Below, piece after piece: positions 24,855-35,802 of a stretch of DNA of 64,000 bases. The position numbers were made by a program, and so were the translations under genes. The DNA is taken from assembly GCF_921293095.1 (NCBI RefSeq), contig NC_060251.1, positions 61,335,585 to 61,399,584 on the forward strand, in the 5' to 3' direction. The notes below the pieces were generated by a model. It worked only from the letters and a program-made list of their open reading frames with translations, made no database searches and was not told where the DNA came from. Within the stretch, counting starts at the first letter, position 1, and the number at the start of each line of letters is the position of its first letter. The stretch is from Ischnura elegans (Eukaryota; Arthropoda; Insecta; Odonata; Coenagrionidae).

Positions 24855-24969
24855 TTAAATGAATTGCCTCAGGAATGCGTGTCCCCCTGTGCCCCCCTTT
24901 CTAAGCAGTTGACCACTTTAGACATAAGCTCAACATAATCCATATCGAACGCTTCCTTCTTCATCGCAG

Positions 24970-26787
24970 ATGCCTCGTAAGGACTACGGCAATGCATGGG
25001 AAGGAGAAGAAAGATCACATCATTCCCGCACCCATTGCCGTAAACACAACATACCATCCATGGAGAAAACAAACCACTCCCAACGAAGAACTGAACATCT
25101 AAATGGAAAAGTAGCTGATGAAACTCAGCCGCGAGGAAGACAGCGGAGAGATACAGCAGATATGGCTGCCTATCTGCAAAAGTACGAACAAATGGATCGC
25201 GATTTGAAAATTCTCGAGAAGAAGAGGAAATCTATGATAACGGCATACAAAGAAGGGCTGCAGAAAATATCTAACCCAAATATTCCACTCCAAAGTGTAT
25301 GGATGCCACTTCGCAGCGAACTAGATGACATCACGCGCGAGATAAATACGTTAAAATTAGAACTATCTCAATGGGATCAATATTATGGAATAGATGTCAA
25401 AAAAGATATTCACCCTTGTCAACCTGTGATTGTACACAAATCTGTGATTGTGACACAAACTCCTGTCTTCGCTAGTGAAAGCTCGCCTGGTGACAAAAAC
25501 CGTCTTCCCATGCCGGATGAGAAGGAAAGAGGAGGACACGACAATAGAAGTGGTAACACCAACGTTCGTCCAGATGCCGAAGGTAATGAAGCAAATTTTG
25601 CCAAAAGAGAACGTGTTCAAGACCATCCAGAAACTTTGGCAAAGGGAAAGGCTCATAAAAATGGGAACCTTACGGGCGATGTTGCAAGTGACGGCACTTA
25701 TTACGGAAACTATCAAGATCATCCACCTGAGAGTAAAATAATTGGAAGAAAAAATGACTCTGGTGCCGAGAATCATTCCTTAAATGGGAACGTTAACGGA
25801 ATTAATGCATATCACTTCTCAGCAGAGCCACTTCATGACATGGAATATTCTCTAATGCCGCCTAAAAAACAAATTTTGTGCAATAACATTAAAACGGGAT
25901 GCAATGACGCTTTCGGCCATGGTGAAGGTGATTCATTTAAGCCAATGTATATCCCATCAGAACCCGTCGACGCCAACAACCTTCCTCATATGTTGGCTGA
26001 ATACGATAGAAAGAAATGGGACAATAGAATGGACCACGAAAAACCATGTCAACATACCGAAGGTGATTCTATAAATATAAACTTCATTCCATCACAAAAC
26101 ACCAGAGCCTCCTACCATACTCTTGAGCCGACTCAGCGGATGGAATATAGGACCCACAGAATGGATCGCAAGAACCCTCATCTTCACAAAGAAGGTGCCT
26201 TTATGAACGAAAACTACGTTCCATCGCAATCACGTAGAGCCGTCCATGATCCTTATGAGCAATCTGAGCAGATGCAATTCTGTACCCACGGATTGGACGT
26301 GAAGAAAAATCGCTCTAAAGCTGAAAATGACATCAGGCATCCATGCCAACATGGACCCAAACAAGAACGGGAACATCGGAAAGGTTCGATGCCTGGAGTC
26401 AGGTTTGCAACTGATCCACCACCACCAAGGCGACCCGCAGAAAATCTGGGAATCTCAGAAATGCCGTTGGATTATCTCTTGGAGCTGGTGGACCGGGCTT
26501 GGAGAGGCGATGCAATTGAGGAAATTGAGATACTCCTGGAAAGCGTTCACGAGGATATGAAAGAGGAGCCCGAAAACGAATGGCTGTGGGAACAGCCCGA
26601 CCCCCTTATAATAAGAGGGGCCCTACTACACAGGTTGACGGAGACAATCATCAACGAAATGGGGCGACAGGAGCATAAAGAGTTCCACCCGCAACAGACG
26701 ACCCTTTCCCGCCAATACTTCGGCCTTTATTCACCTGGATATAAGTGTTCCTGCCACTCTAACCACCAAATGCATTCATCCCAAAAT
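24970..26787 (+). CDS. Long repeated exon (606 codons), copy 3
   Basis: It is the near-twin of 2731-4548 (about a dozen replacements, among them P-T-Y to P-M-Y and AFHDAYE to AVHDPYE). The acceptor TTCTTCATCGCAG precedes ATG and the donor GTAAGT follows at 26788, giving 606 codons in phase 0. Domain layout is as in the other copies: basic start, coiled coil ~65-145, three ~45-residue PS-repeats, then the acidic and Cys-containing C-terminal module. It is predicted to be spliced between 21026 upstream and 27782 downstream. It could instead be an independent gene if the ATG is used as a start. Confidence 0.74.
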
Positions 26788-27781
26788 GTAAGTAAATAAT
26801 TCAAATTATATTAAAATACCTTTTCCGATGGTAAAGGGTTTGTTTCCTTTAAGTTACATGGTAATTATGCACAAGAGCGGGAATCTATTTCTGTCCTTGA
26901 GGCCGATATTGAAACGGTGAAAATCTAGATGGCGCGGTGGGAACACGAACAATAGTCTCCACTTCTATGAGTCCTTCCCATGTCTTAACTTTCTTCTAAT
27001 CATAAGCCATGAATAACTATTATTCATGTATCAAATATTCAATTTTTGTGAGAATACTCCACATAAAAAGGAAATAGATCACAAAAACATTTGAATGACC
27101 CCTTATTTCTAAAAGCACATTAAAAGTCGTAGCCAAAACAATTAGTTCGAGGGGCAAATACAGGGAGGGCCAGGGGGGTTGAACCACCCTCGGGGGAATC
27201 TATGAAGACATTTGTCTATAGTAATCGTATTTTATACTATTTTGACACTTAAAATTACTCAATAAATCGGTCGTCGGGAAGATGTTTGGCTTAAACATAT
27301 TGATGGAGTACAAAGAGTTTGAGGGTTCTAGGTGAACCCGTTGAAGGATACAACGCACCGGGGCCGGGAACTAAGCCAGTAGCTTATTCGCCCCGACACC
27401 CGGGGAGGGGAAGGAAGGGAAGGAAAAATGATAGAGGCGAAGCCGCGATGGGAGCCTGCCGACAACTCTGGGAATGAATAGGTTCGGAAGGGCCGGGACG
27501 AGATAGAAGCGAAGGGGGCCCCACTATTAGCGAAACCAAGGATAAGCAATTATTTTTCTAGCGGTCCTAGTGGATTTTTCTTCGAGGAAGAAAAATCTAT
27601 CGATCGAATCGCTAGATATTGCTGGAGAACAATACATTTGTCTTATAGGTCAATTTTGTTCTGCTAAATGAATTGTCATAGGGGGTGCGTATACCCCCTG
27701 TGCCCCCCCTGGTTAAGCCTCTGACCATTTTTGATATAAGCTAAAATATTTCCATAACGAACGCTTCCTTCTTCATCGCAG
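26788..27781 (+). other. Probable intron 3 of the exon-repeat gene
   Basis: A 994-bp interval from GTAAGT to CAG, almost identical to 4549-5561 apart from small deletions. Nothing coding was seen. Confidence 0.65.
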
Positions 27782-28255
27782 ATGACTCGTAAGGATTACG
27801 GCAATACATGGGAAGGAGAAGATAGAACACATCATTCCCGCACCCATTGCCGTAAACAGAACATACCACCCATGGAGGAGAAGAACCACTCCCAACGCAG
27901 AACTGAACATCCGGATGGAAATGTAGCTGATGAAACTCGGCCGCGAGGAAGACAGCGGAGAGATACAGCAGATATGGCTGCCTATCTGCTAAAGTACGAA
28001 GAAATGGATCGCGATTTGAAAATTCTCGAGAAGAAGAGGAAATCTATGATAACGGCATACAATGAAGGGCTGCAGAAAATATCCAACCCAAATATTCCAC
28101 TCCAAAGTGTATGGATGCCACTTCGCAGCGAACTGGATGACATCACGCGCGAGATAAATATGTTCAAATTAGAACTTTCTCAATTGGATCAATATTATGG
28201 AAAAGATATCAAAAAAGATATTCACTCTCGTCAACCTGTGAGACAATATAACTAG
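27782..28255 (+). CDS. Short terminal exon (157 codons), copy 2
   Basis: It opens with ATG after an acceptor and closes with TAG at 28253-28255, ending QPVRQYN. It is nearly identical to 5562-6035. The content is the basic polar segment and the coiled coil, without the PS-repeats or C-terminal module. With the preceding exon ending in phase 0 it would supply the C-terminus of a 1757-residue product (388+606+606+157). Its role is unknown. Confidence 0.68.
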   Translation: MTRKDYGNTWEGEDRTHHSRTHCRKQNIPPMEEKNHSQRRTEHPDGNVADETRPRGRQRRDTADMAAYLLKYEEMDRDLKILEKKRKSMITAYNEGLQKISNPNIPLQSVWMPLRSELDDITREINMFKLELSQLDQYYGKDIKKDIHSRQPVRQYN

Positions 28256-28643
28256 TTTCACTGTCATCGTGTAACAATAGGTAATCAAGTTCGAAATTAT
28301 ACTCTTTGTAAAATGAAAATTTTTAGTTGCCACGAACCCTGATCATACCATGGCATTAAAAAAGTTTGTAAGAGCAGCAGGTCATTCATGATGAGCTCTA
28401 CTAGCTCAAAAAATATTTCTCGAACGCTCTTATTTTGCTGAATTTTCAATTTTGTGTGTAAGTGTGATTTTTCCCTGCATGGCCATTATTGTTCTATATA
28501 TGATGCATGTCACCAAAGGCATCGTCACAACGTCACAATGGCATGCCAAATACCAAACTATGTTTCATTGGATGTACTTCGGAATGCATTAAAATTTGAT
28601 GACGTGGTTGGATATATAATTGTATTCTTTATATTATTTGGTG
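28256..28643 (+). other. 3' flank of terminal exon, copy 2
   Basis: Homologous to 6036-6417 and likely 3' UTR. Homology to copy 1 breaks within a few bases of the inverted arm at 28644. Confidence 0.4.
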
Positions 28644-29264
28644 AAGGTGCGTTTTGTAAGTACATGGAGCAGGTAGTCCGAAGATGGGCGTGGTACACCC
28701 TCCGTAGGGTCCTTAATCCTCAACCCTTTCCTCGACGCGTTCGCCCTGGCTGGCCCGTGTCTTGGACCCTCCCAGCGGGGGGCCTCCCTCGCTAAAAGTG
28801 ACCGCTATGACTGCAATTTGGAAATCAATCAATCAATCCAATAATCAAATAATGACTGTTTGCATAGTACTCCTGTCAATCGTGCGATCAAGTACGTCTT
28901 TGAAGCGTGATTCTGCGATGAAAAATAACGATTTTGTTAACTTTGCTAAACACGTGGCTGTGGACCACCGGAAAATGGCAACAGCGCTTTGGAATGGGCT
29001 AAGTAGCGGGCTGTTTGAATGAGTTACGAGCATGATTTTGCCATCTGGTACCGCTCATTTGCACGCCAAGGCCTCAGTTAATTTACCTTCAGTTCCACAT
29101 AGTCTCCGAATAGATAACCTGCTTCGAGGTATAGGGTGAATTATTCCCTAAGTCGGATATTGAAGGGTTAAAGCAGTCGAACTACTTCAAAAAGTCAAAA
29201 AACACCCGAAAGGTGGATAGGTTGTGTGAGTTTTAAACGGTGACTGGGAGTCCCTTTACGTATT
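28644..29264 (+). repeat. Left 621-bp inverted arm
   Basis: This is the reverse complement of 35803-36423, with identical length and very few differences. It includes a CAATCAATCAATC stretch near 28830 and a GC-rich outer end (AGCAGGTAGTCCGAAG). Its inner end (GTGACTGGGAGTCCC) is related to a third partial copy at 31738-32010. Open frames at 28762-29022 and 28845-29033 mirror those in the right arm and are not convincing genes. Confidence 0.9.
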
Positions 29265-29388
29265 ATATTATTATGCAAAATACACCTACCAGGGGTAACA
29301 ACAACCTTGACCTCTTGGCAGCGAGTGCGAAATCAGAACTGAGGCTGTTACTATTGATCACAAGGCACATATTTCATATCTCATGGTT

Positions 29389-30700
29389 CATCTACATCTA
29401 CATAATACCCCGCAAGCTGCCTAAAAGGCGTGTGGAATGCGTTGTCAGGATACCAGCCGTCTACGTATAAAAAATGAAGTTCTCTACAAAGTTGTGACTA
29501 GCATTTATTTAAGTCTTTTATGGTCCGGGGGAAAAACGAATTCCTATATCTATCCGTTCGGCAAAACATCTCTCTTAATTTATCGCTTCTATCGGGCCTG
29601 GACATATAGTTTGTCTTTGATAATTTGTTCAACGTGTCGCCCTTAAAGACATCTATTCTCAATTGTTCAAGCAATCTAAGCTTATTGCGCAGCCTACGAG
29701 TCTCCAGCGCCTCCCAGCCTAATTCGCTTAACATATGCGAAACGCTGTCTGTACGTCCGTAGCAGTTTTTGACGAAATGCGCAGCCTTCCTTTGTATTTC
29801 ATTCAGTTTGCGCATTGAGTCTTTCGGTACCGGATCCCATACACCCGCTGCATATTCAAGTTGCGGACGTACAATTGCGAAATAGCGCCTTTCTTTCACT
29901 TGCTCATCCGAAAGTATTCCCACAATACGCTTGACGAATCCTAATGTCTTCCGGGCCATGCCTCAGGTATTCCTGAAACGTGTTCCCCACGAGAGGTTCA
30001 AGGTTATGGTAACTCGCAGGTACTTCAATTCGTCTGTTGTCTCTAGGTTAATACCATGCACAGAATAAAAATGGTTATAGTTGGTCAAATTCCGCAAGAA
30101 ATGTACCGACATGCATTTGTTCAGGTTAAGTTAAAATCTACAAAAAATGCGTCAACTTGTCTTTTCGATTCACTAGATTTTAGAATATCCTTATGAAATA
30201 GCGCGAGCTGTGTTTCGCATGATCTACCTTTTCTGAATCCGTGCTGACAGTCATGGAGGAAGTTACGTCTGTCCAAGAAAGTCATGATATTGCTAACGAC
30301 GATATGCTCAAGTATCTTGCCTATGATCGATGTTATTGAAATTGGACGGTAGTTGCCTGGGTCATGTCTGTTTCCCTTTTTAAATATGGGTGTAACGCTT
30401 GCCATGTTCCAGTCTAGCGATAACTTTCCTTCTGATAGTGACTTCTTGATATTATCTCTTAGTAAGGAGTGATCTGTGGAGCTGACTCCTTAGTTATTAA
30501 GCGTCGTGGAGCGTAATTTTCTTTAGCTTCAAGTTCCTTCAATTTATTACATGACGTAATGGACTTTCTGTACACGTTGTATAAATTGCTCTGCTTCCTA
30601 AGTTCCCTCCTGACATTGTTGTTGAATTTATTATTTAATAAATGTATTTTTGATTTTGAATTTCAGTGTACAATTAAAAATATGAATAGTTTCTTTTGCT
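29389..30700 (-). pseudogene. LINE (CR1/L2-like) fragment, subfamily 2, antisense
   Basis: Read on the minus strand, it runs from a reverse transcriptase N-terminal part (NYRPISITSIIGKILEH, QHGFRKGRSCETQ, at 30121-30405, with upstream coding to about 30640) to a C-terminal part (LEYAAGVWDP, RRKAAHFVKN-like text, DRYRNSFFPR at 29498-29959) and a 3' end with CATCTA repeats at 29389-29405. The catalytic FADD region is missing through an internal deletion near 30120. It is related to, but distinct from, the element at 33265. Confidence 0.82.
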
Positions 30701-30779
30701 CTCCCGAAAGGTTGCTATATTTGAGATAATTGTTTTTAGAACCTAGCCATCGCTCTACATAAGCAACAATACAAGTCAT

Positions 30780-31080
30780 CTAATCATTTTGTGAGTTTTA
30801 ATACTGCCCTTATAGTCTCTATTTAATCGTGGAAAAGAAGATATTCTGAATCAGACTGGTCTACAGCCTATCTCACTTAATTTATTTATATAATCTTATT
30901 TTCAGTAGTATGTTGGCGCTCGTAATATATGGCTAACTTCGTCGGAAAATACACTGCTCTTTAATTTATCATATATTATTATAGTATTCTACCAATCAAG
31001 GTAGGTTTCCATGGAGTACTAAAGAAGTGATTTGGAATCCTCACTTTCCGTCGAGCGCTACCTTCTTTAATTCACTGTAT
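30780..31080 (-). pseudogene. LINE 3'-part fragment, antisense
   Basis: Complementary to the 3' coding and UTR segment of the LINE at 35070-35240 (for example the ATTCAGA-type and GTATGTTGGCGCTCGTAA counterparts). Short and frame-broken. Confidence 0.55.
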
Positions 31081-31099
31081 GGCTTACTCCCGTTTAATC

Positions 31100-31340
31100 T
31101 ATCTAAAAATCCTTTTCTTTTCCTTCCCCCCTCGTTTCCCTAGCATTCTACCCTCTAACACCATTTTCAACATCCCCGCTAAGTAATCGCTCCATCCATA
31201 CATTCTGACTCCTCCGTACCTCATCTAAAAGCTGTCTCTCCTCGCCAACCATATCCAGCACTTCGTTGTTCCTTTTACTCTCCGTCCATCTTACCTCCTC
31301 CATTCTTTTCCATATCCACATCGTATGTGAAGTATGCAAC
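31100..31340 (-). pseudogene. Fragment of a different LINE-type ORF, antisense
   Basis: The minus-strand frame contains KRMEEVRWTESKRNNEVLDM, then GEERQLLDEVRR and WMERLLSGD. This pattern is common at the C-terminal side of reverse transcriptase ORFs in insect genomes. It is not part of the CR1/L2-like element next to it. Confidence 0.55.
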
Positions 31341-31352
31341 AGTCACCCAAGA

Positions 31353-31559
31353 CTATCGTAATGATTTTTTACGAACCTGGTAGCTCCTCTTTGCACGCGT
31401 TCTAACTCTGTTTTTTAAGCCTATTTCACGAGGATCCCAAACACTGGCAGCGTATTCTAAATGGAGTCTAATGAGGGAGAAGTAGCTAATTTCTCTCGCA
31501 AAAATGAAAAAGACACGTGTAGATCTTTCTTGTGTGAAAATAAAATAAATGCGGGACAA
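31353..31559 (-). pseudogene. LINE fragment, antisense
   Basis: The frame contains ISYFSLIRLHLEYAASVWDP, matching the C-terminal part of the LINE at 34820-34890 in opposite orientation. Confidence 0.7.
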
Positions 31560-31737
31560 TTATAAAAATCGAAAAATGATACAAAGGAAACTCTTCTGGG
31601 GGCATCGAATGAATTCAAACGAGACATAATGGGCAAATATGCCCATTATTTTAGCCCTAAGGCTTTCTGAGAGTAAGAGAGGTACAGGTAAATAGCGCTG
31701 TAATAATAACGCTATAGCAAATAATTGTTAAAAACCA

Positions 31738-32010
31738 CATGCCAAACACCCTAGAGGTGGTTAGGCTGCGTGAGTTTTAGACGGTGATTGCGAGGCCCTT
31801 TATATATTCTCCCCAGAGAAAGGATAGAAATTTTTTTAAGAATACGTTAACTATGGCACTGACAAGTATTCTTTGAATTTGTCACACATAAATGCTCACA
31901 TCTACTACTCAGTCCTCTTTCAGCCATTGCAGCAAAGGTCTTTGTAGATACGGGCTCTAAAGCGCTAAAAAAATGCACCCCATTAATGACCATCCAAAAT
32001 GTCGTGCAAT
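31738..32010 (+). repeat. Partial third copy of the inverted-arm element
   Basis: GTGAGTTTTAGACGGTGATTG at 31769-31789 and ATGCACCCCATTAATGACC near 31973 match, in order, the complement of 35845-35700. This piece therefore overlaps the inner end of the arms and extends past them. Confidence 0.65.
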
Positions 32011-32269
32011 TTGCATTATACATGGAGGGTAGCAGGAATGAAGGCGATGTCGGAAATTCCGATCTGGACTCTCAGCCTGATGAAAGTCGGTCAAGACTAG
32101 CTTGGGTTTCGAGCAGGAAACAAAAAATTAGCTAGTCTAAAGGATAACTCCAAAACAAACATAATTTTTCCATGGGCATATGAGACAGCAATTCATACAA
32201 TGAACTTAATCCGTCTTTGCCGAAATTCTGAGCATTAATCGGAACAGTACAATAGTATCAATACTGTAC

Positions 32270-32830
32270 ATTGATACTAACCAATGTTGCCCGGATCTTG
32301 GTAAGATTTCGATCGAATAAAAATCTAGCTGGAGGTGGAGTATTTATATCTGTAAAGAATTCAATCATCAGCCAAGCGGTAACCGTAACAGAGACCAGGG
32401 TTGTCCGGGAAGTTGAAGGTAAAACGATCGATTTTTTCCACGATCAATAAGAAATTATAACGGTAGCGATAGACGCATAAGTAGAATAAATGACTTTTAG
32501 TGTAACCTACTAACCTTTGTAAAACTTAATGCGTGCTACATGCTGGTGATTTATCACCCCGTGCCAAACACCCTAGAGGTGGCTGGCAGGTTATTATGTA
32601 GATGTAGATGAACACACCGTATTCAGCTTATTAATTAAACACCTAGACGCGCAAAACTTTAACGAGAGGTCAACATGGATTCAGAAAGCGCAGATCATGT
32701 GAAACCTCAATAATCATCTATCGTGGAATAAAATATATTCGGGAAATAACAGGTATTAAGTAAATTGGGTTTTGTACAAAACAATACTAGGAAAGGGCGA
32801 CGACAAAGTGAGATATGACGGCCATTCAAT
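32270..32830 (+). pseudogene. Internally deleted LINE copies
   Basis: An endonuclease-like segment (AGGGVFISVKNSI, near 32328) is joined near 32440 directly to the LINE 3' end (CCAAACACCCTAGAGGTGG, then GTAGATGTAGATG at 32597-32610). A second deleted fragment at 32620-32830 fuses sequence equivalent to 34078-34145 to sequence equivalent to 34715-34830. Confidence 0.7.
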
Positions 32831-32929
32831 AAGTTTTTAGAAAAGGTAATAAAATCAAATTACACCGGGTCATTTGTTTTACATTGTTCATTATAGTCTT
32901 CTTTTATCAATATTAATTTGTCAAGCATT

Positions 32930-33250
32930 TTGAGTCGTCTTGAAAATTTAGAAACATGCATTAATGTTTGAGTAAGTTATAAGCTACAATATAAATCATG
33001 TAATCTATTTGTGAGTTCTAATGCTGTCTATACAGTCTCTTATAAATTGTGGAAAAAATTCTGAATCTGTATGTTCCACAGTCTATCTCTCATATATTAT
33101 TTTTATGATTCAATCTACGTAGTATGCTGGCGTTGGTAAGATATGTCTACTATCGCCAGAAAATACATGTCTCTTGAATTTATCAATTAGGCTAAGTTTA
33201 TTTTTCAGTCTACGGTCTTATAGAGATTTCCATTCGAGTTTATCGATGAG
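32930..33250 (-). pseudogene. LINE 3'-end fragment, antisense
   Basis: Complementary to the C-terminal coding and UTR region of the neighbouring sense LINE (35000-35290), directly abutting it head to head. Confidence 0.6.
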
Positions 33251-33264
33251 GTATTAACACTAAC

Positions 33265-35231
33265 AAGATTAACATGAAGTAAAGTAAAACATTTTCGCTC
33301 GTAACTTCGGGAATAAATAGCTACATCCCTAGTAAAATAGTAAAAGAAGGAAGCGAACCGAGATGGTACGACGCGGAAGTGAGAAAATCATTGAGGCGAC
33401 AGAGAGCGTGTCATGCTAAAATGAAAAAAGTCAGCACGGATTTATCCACTAATGAACGCGAGCTAATAATTAAAAAATATAGAATGACTAAAGCCGCCAC
33501 GAAGGAAGCGTTCAGGAATGCGTTCACGAATTTTAAAAGAAAAACTCTAGTAGAGCAGTTACAGGATAACCCAAAAGCATTTTGGTCATATGTTAGGAAA
33601 GTTCAAGGTAAACGATCTACCGTATGTTCGCTGAGAAACGACAATGGAGATGTGTTGACAAGCAGTTACGATAAAGCCAATTTATTAAATTCCTACTTTA
33701 AGAGCGTGTTCATGGAGCCTTCCGAAAACTCACCCGAGACCGATGACAATCCCTGTATACATAAGATGCCACCTATTGACATTAGTACGCTCGGAATAGA
33801 AAGTATATTGAAATCGCTCAGTCCAAATAAATCACCTGGTCCAGACGAAATCCCTTCTCGCGTATATAAAGAACTAGCCTCAGAAATCGCCCATTACTTG
33901 CAGTTAATATTCAGTAAAGCCATCAAGCAACACGAAGTACCTAATGACTAGAAAATCGCTAATGTAACGCCTATATTTAAAAGTGGAGACAAGGAACAGC
34001 CATCTAATTACAGGCCGATATCTTTAACGTCCATCTCTTGCAAAGTCCTTGAACACATCGTAGTCAGCTCGGTAATGAAACACCTAGACGCGCAAAATTT
34101 ATTAATGGGAACTCAACATGGATTCAGGAAAAGCAGATCGTGCGAAACTCAGCGCTTTTCGCCCACGATATTTTAGTCTCCGGGGAAGACAACATTCCAG
34201 TAGACGCGATTTTTCTTGATTTCAAAAAGGCATTTGATAAAGTATCCCACGGAAAGTTAATGATAAAACTGAAATCTTATGGTCTAGACGAAGATGTCAT
34301 TTCCTGGATTAGAGAATTTTTGAGCGACCGCGTCCAAAGAGTAGTATTAGACGGTGCAGTCTCCGATGAGGTTAGAGTCACTTCTGGCGTTCCTCAGGGT
34401 AGTGTCATTGGCCCACTCCTATTTCTTCTTTATATAAACGACATTGGCGAAGTAGTGCAGAGAAAGTTACGATTATTTGCAGACGACGCTGTAGTTTACA
34501 GAGAAATCCGTCCCAGCAAAGATATAGATGAACTTACGAATGACCTTGCTGCTATCCAAGCTAGGTGCGATGCTTGGCAGTTAGAATTAAATTTGGAAAA
34601 ATGCGTCGTAATGAACTTCTGGAAGAAGAATAACTCACTGCAGCGTAACTATATCATTCGGGGCACCCAGTTAAAGGCAGTTGAATCCGTGAAATATCTA
34701 GGGGTTAGACTCAATAATGATCTATCGTGGAATAAACATATTCGAGAAATAACCGTTCAAGCTAATCGTAAAATGGGTTTTGTTAAAAGAATATTAGGAA
34801 AGTGCGACGACAAAGTGAGAGAAATTAGCTACTTTTCCCACGTTAGACCACATTTGGAATACGCTGCCAGTGTTTGGGACCCTCATGAAAAAGGCTTAAT
34901 AACAGAGTTAGAACGCGTGCAAAGGAGAGCTGCCAGGTATGTGAAAGGTCGTTACGATAGTCTTGTTAGTGTAACTGACCTCTTAGATAAACTCGGATGG
35001 GAATCTCTGTCGGACCGTAGATTGAAAAATAGACTAAACCTTTTAGATAAATTCAAGAGCAGTGTCTTTTCTGACGAAGTTAACCATATATTGCGGACGC
35101 CAACGTACTACGGAAGATCAGATCATATAAATAAAATAAGAGAGATAGATTGCAGAACAGACAGATTCCGAAAGTCATTTTTTCCTCGTTCAATAAGAGA
35201 TTATAACGGCAGCAATAGACCTTGTAAATAG
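33265..35231 (+). pseudogene. CR1/L2-like LINE ORF2, broken reverse transcriptase
   Basis: Coding begins upstream of the first good frame (IPSKIVKEGSEPRWYDAEV from about 33322). Reverse transcriptase motifs follow in order: NKSPGPDEIP (33825), NYRPISLTS (~34006), QHGFRKSRSCETQ (34117), FLDFKKAFDKVSH (~34213), GVPQGSVIGPLLFLLYIND (34387), FADDAVVY (34478), VKYLGVRLNNDLSW (~34690) and LEYAASVWDP (~34855). A TAG at 33949-33951 replaces a probable Trp codon, and a frameshift near 34150 breaks the frame. The 5' end (ORF1 and most of the endonuclease) is missing, as usual for 5'-truncated insertions. Confidence 0.9.
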
Positions 35232-35249
35232 ATTGCATGACTTGTGGTG

Positions 35250-35676
35250 TAGCCTACTAACCTATGTAAAACTTAATGCATGTTTCTGAATTTCTATTCT
35301 ATATCTAACAGCACATAGTAGTATAGTTTGTTATTATACGGGAAGTTCTTTGGACGGTGTAGTGTGCATGTGGGAGTCCAAATGCATGCTGCATGCTGGT
35401 GATTGATCACCCCCTGCCAAACACCCTAGAGGTGGCTCGTAGGGTATTATGTAGATGTAGATGTAGCCTACTAACCTATGTAAAACTTAAAGCATGTTTC
35501 TGAACTTCTATTCTATTTCTAACAGCATATAGTAGTATAGTTTGTTATTATACGGGACGTTTTTTGGACGGTGTGGTGTGCATGTGGGAGTCCAAATGCA
35601 TGCTGCATGCTGGTGATTGATCACCCCCTGCCAAACACCCTAGAGGTGGCTCGCAGGGTATTATGCAGATGTAAAG
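35250..35676 (+). repeat. LINE 3' UTR, tandemly duplicated (2 x 214 bp)
   Basis: AGCCTACTAACCTATGTAAA recurs at 35251 and 35465. Each unit ends CCAAACACCCTAGAGGTGG, then GGGTATTATG and GTAGATG-type repeats, the 3' terminus of this LINE family. Template switching or insertion of one copy into another could explain the tandem. Confidence 0.88.
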
Positions 35677-35802
35677 AATTTTACCGTAGCCGGCAGCGCC
35701 TCTATGAATGAATGGTCATTAATGGGGTGCATTTTTGTCAGCACTTAAGATTCCTTATATACAAAGAACTTTACCGCAATTTTATTTCACTTCTCTGGAG
35801 AA

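Larger units (their letters stand above)
21027..24969 (+). other. Probable intron 2 with a piggyBac insertion
   Basis: The 3943-bp interval is bounded by GTAAGT and CAG. Removing the piggyBac element plus one TTAA (2847 bp) leaves 1096 bp, matching the 994-1087 bp of the sister introns. It contains no other recognisable gene. Confidence 0.65.
22240..28640. repeat. Segmental duplication, copy 2 (partner 1-6417)
   Basis: It contains the piggyBac interior, long exon 24970-26787, intron and terminal exon 27782-28255 in the same order and spacing as copy 1. It is slightly shorter because of a deletion near 27503 in the GC-rich intron block. It ends where the 621-bp inverted arm starts at 28644. 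Confidence 0.93.
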
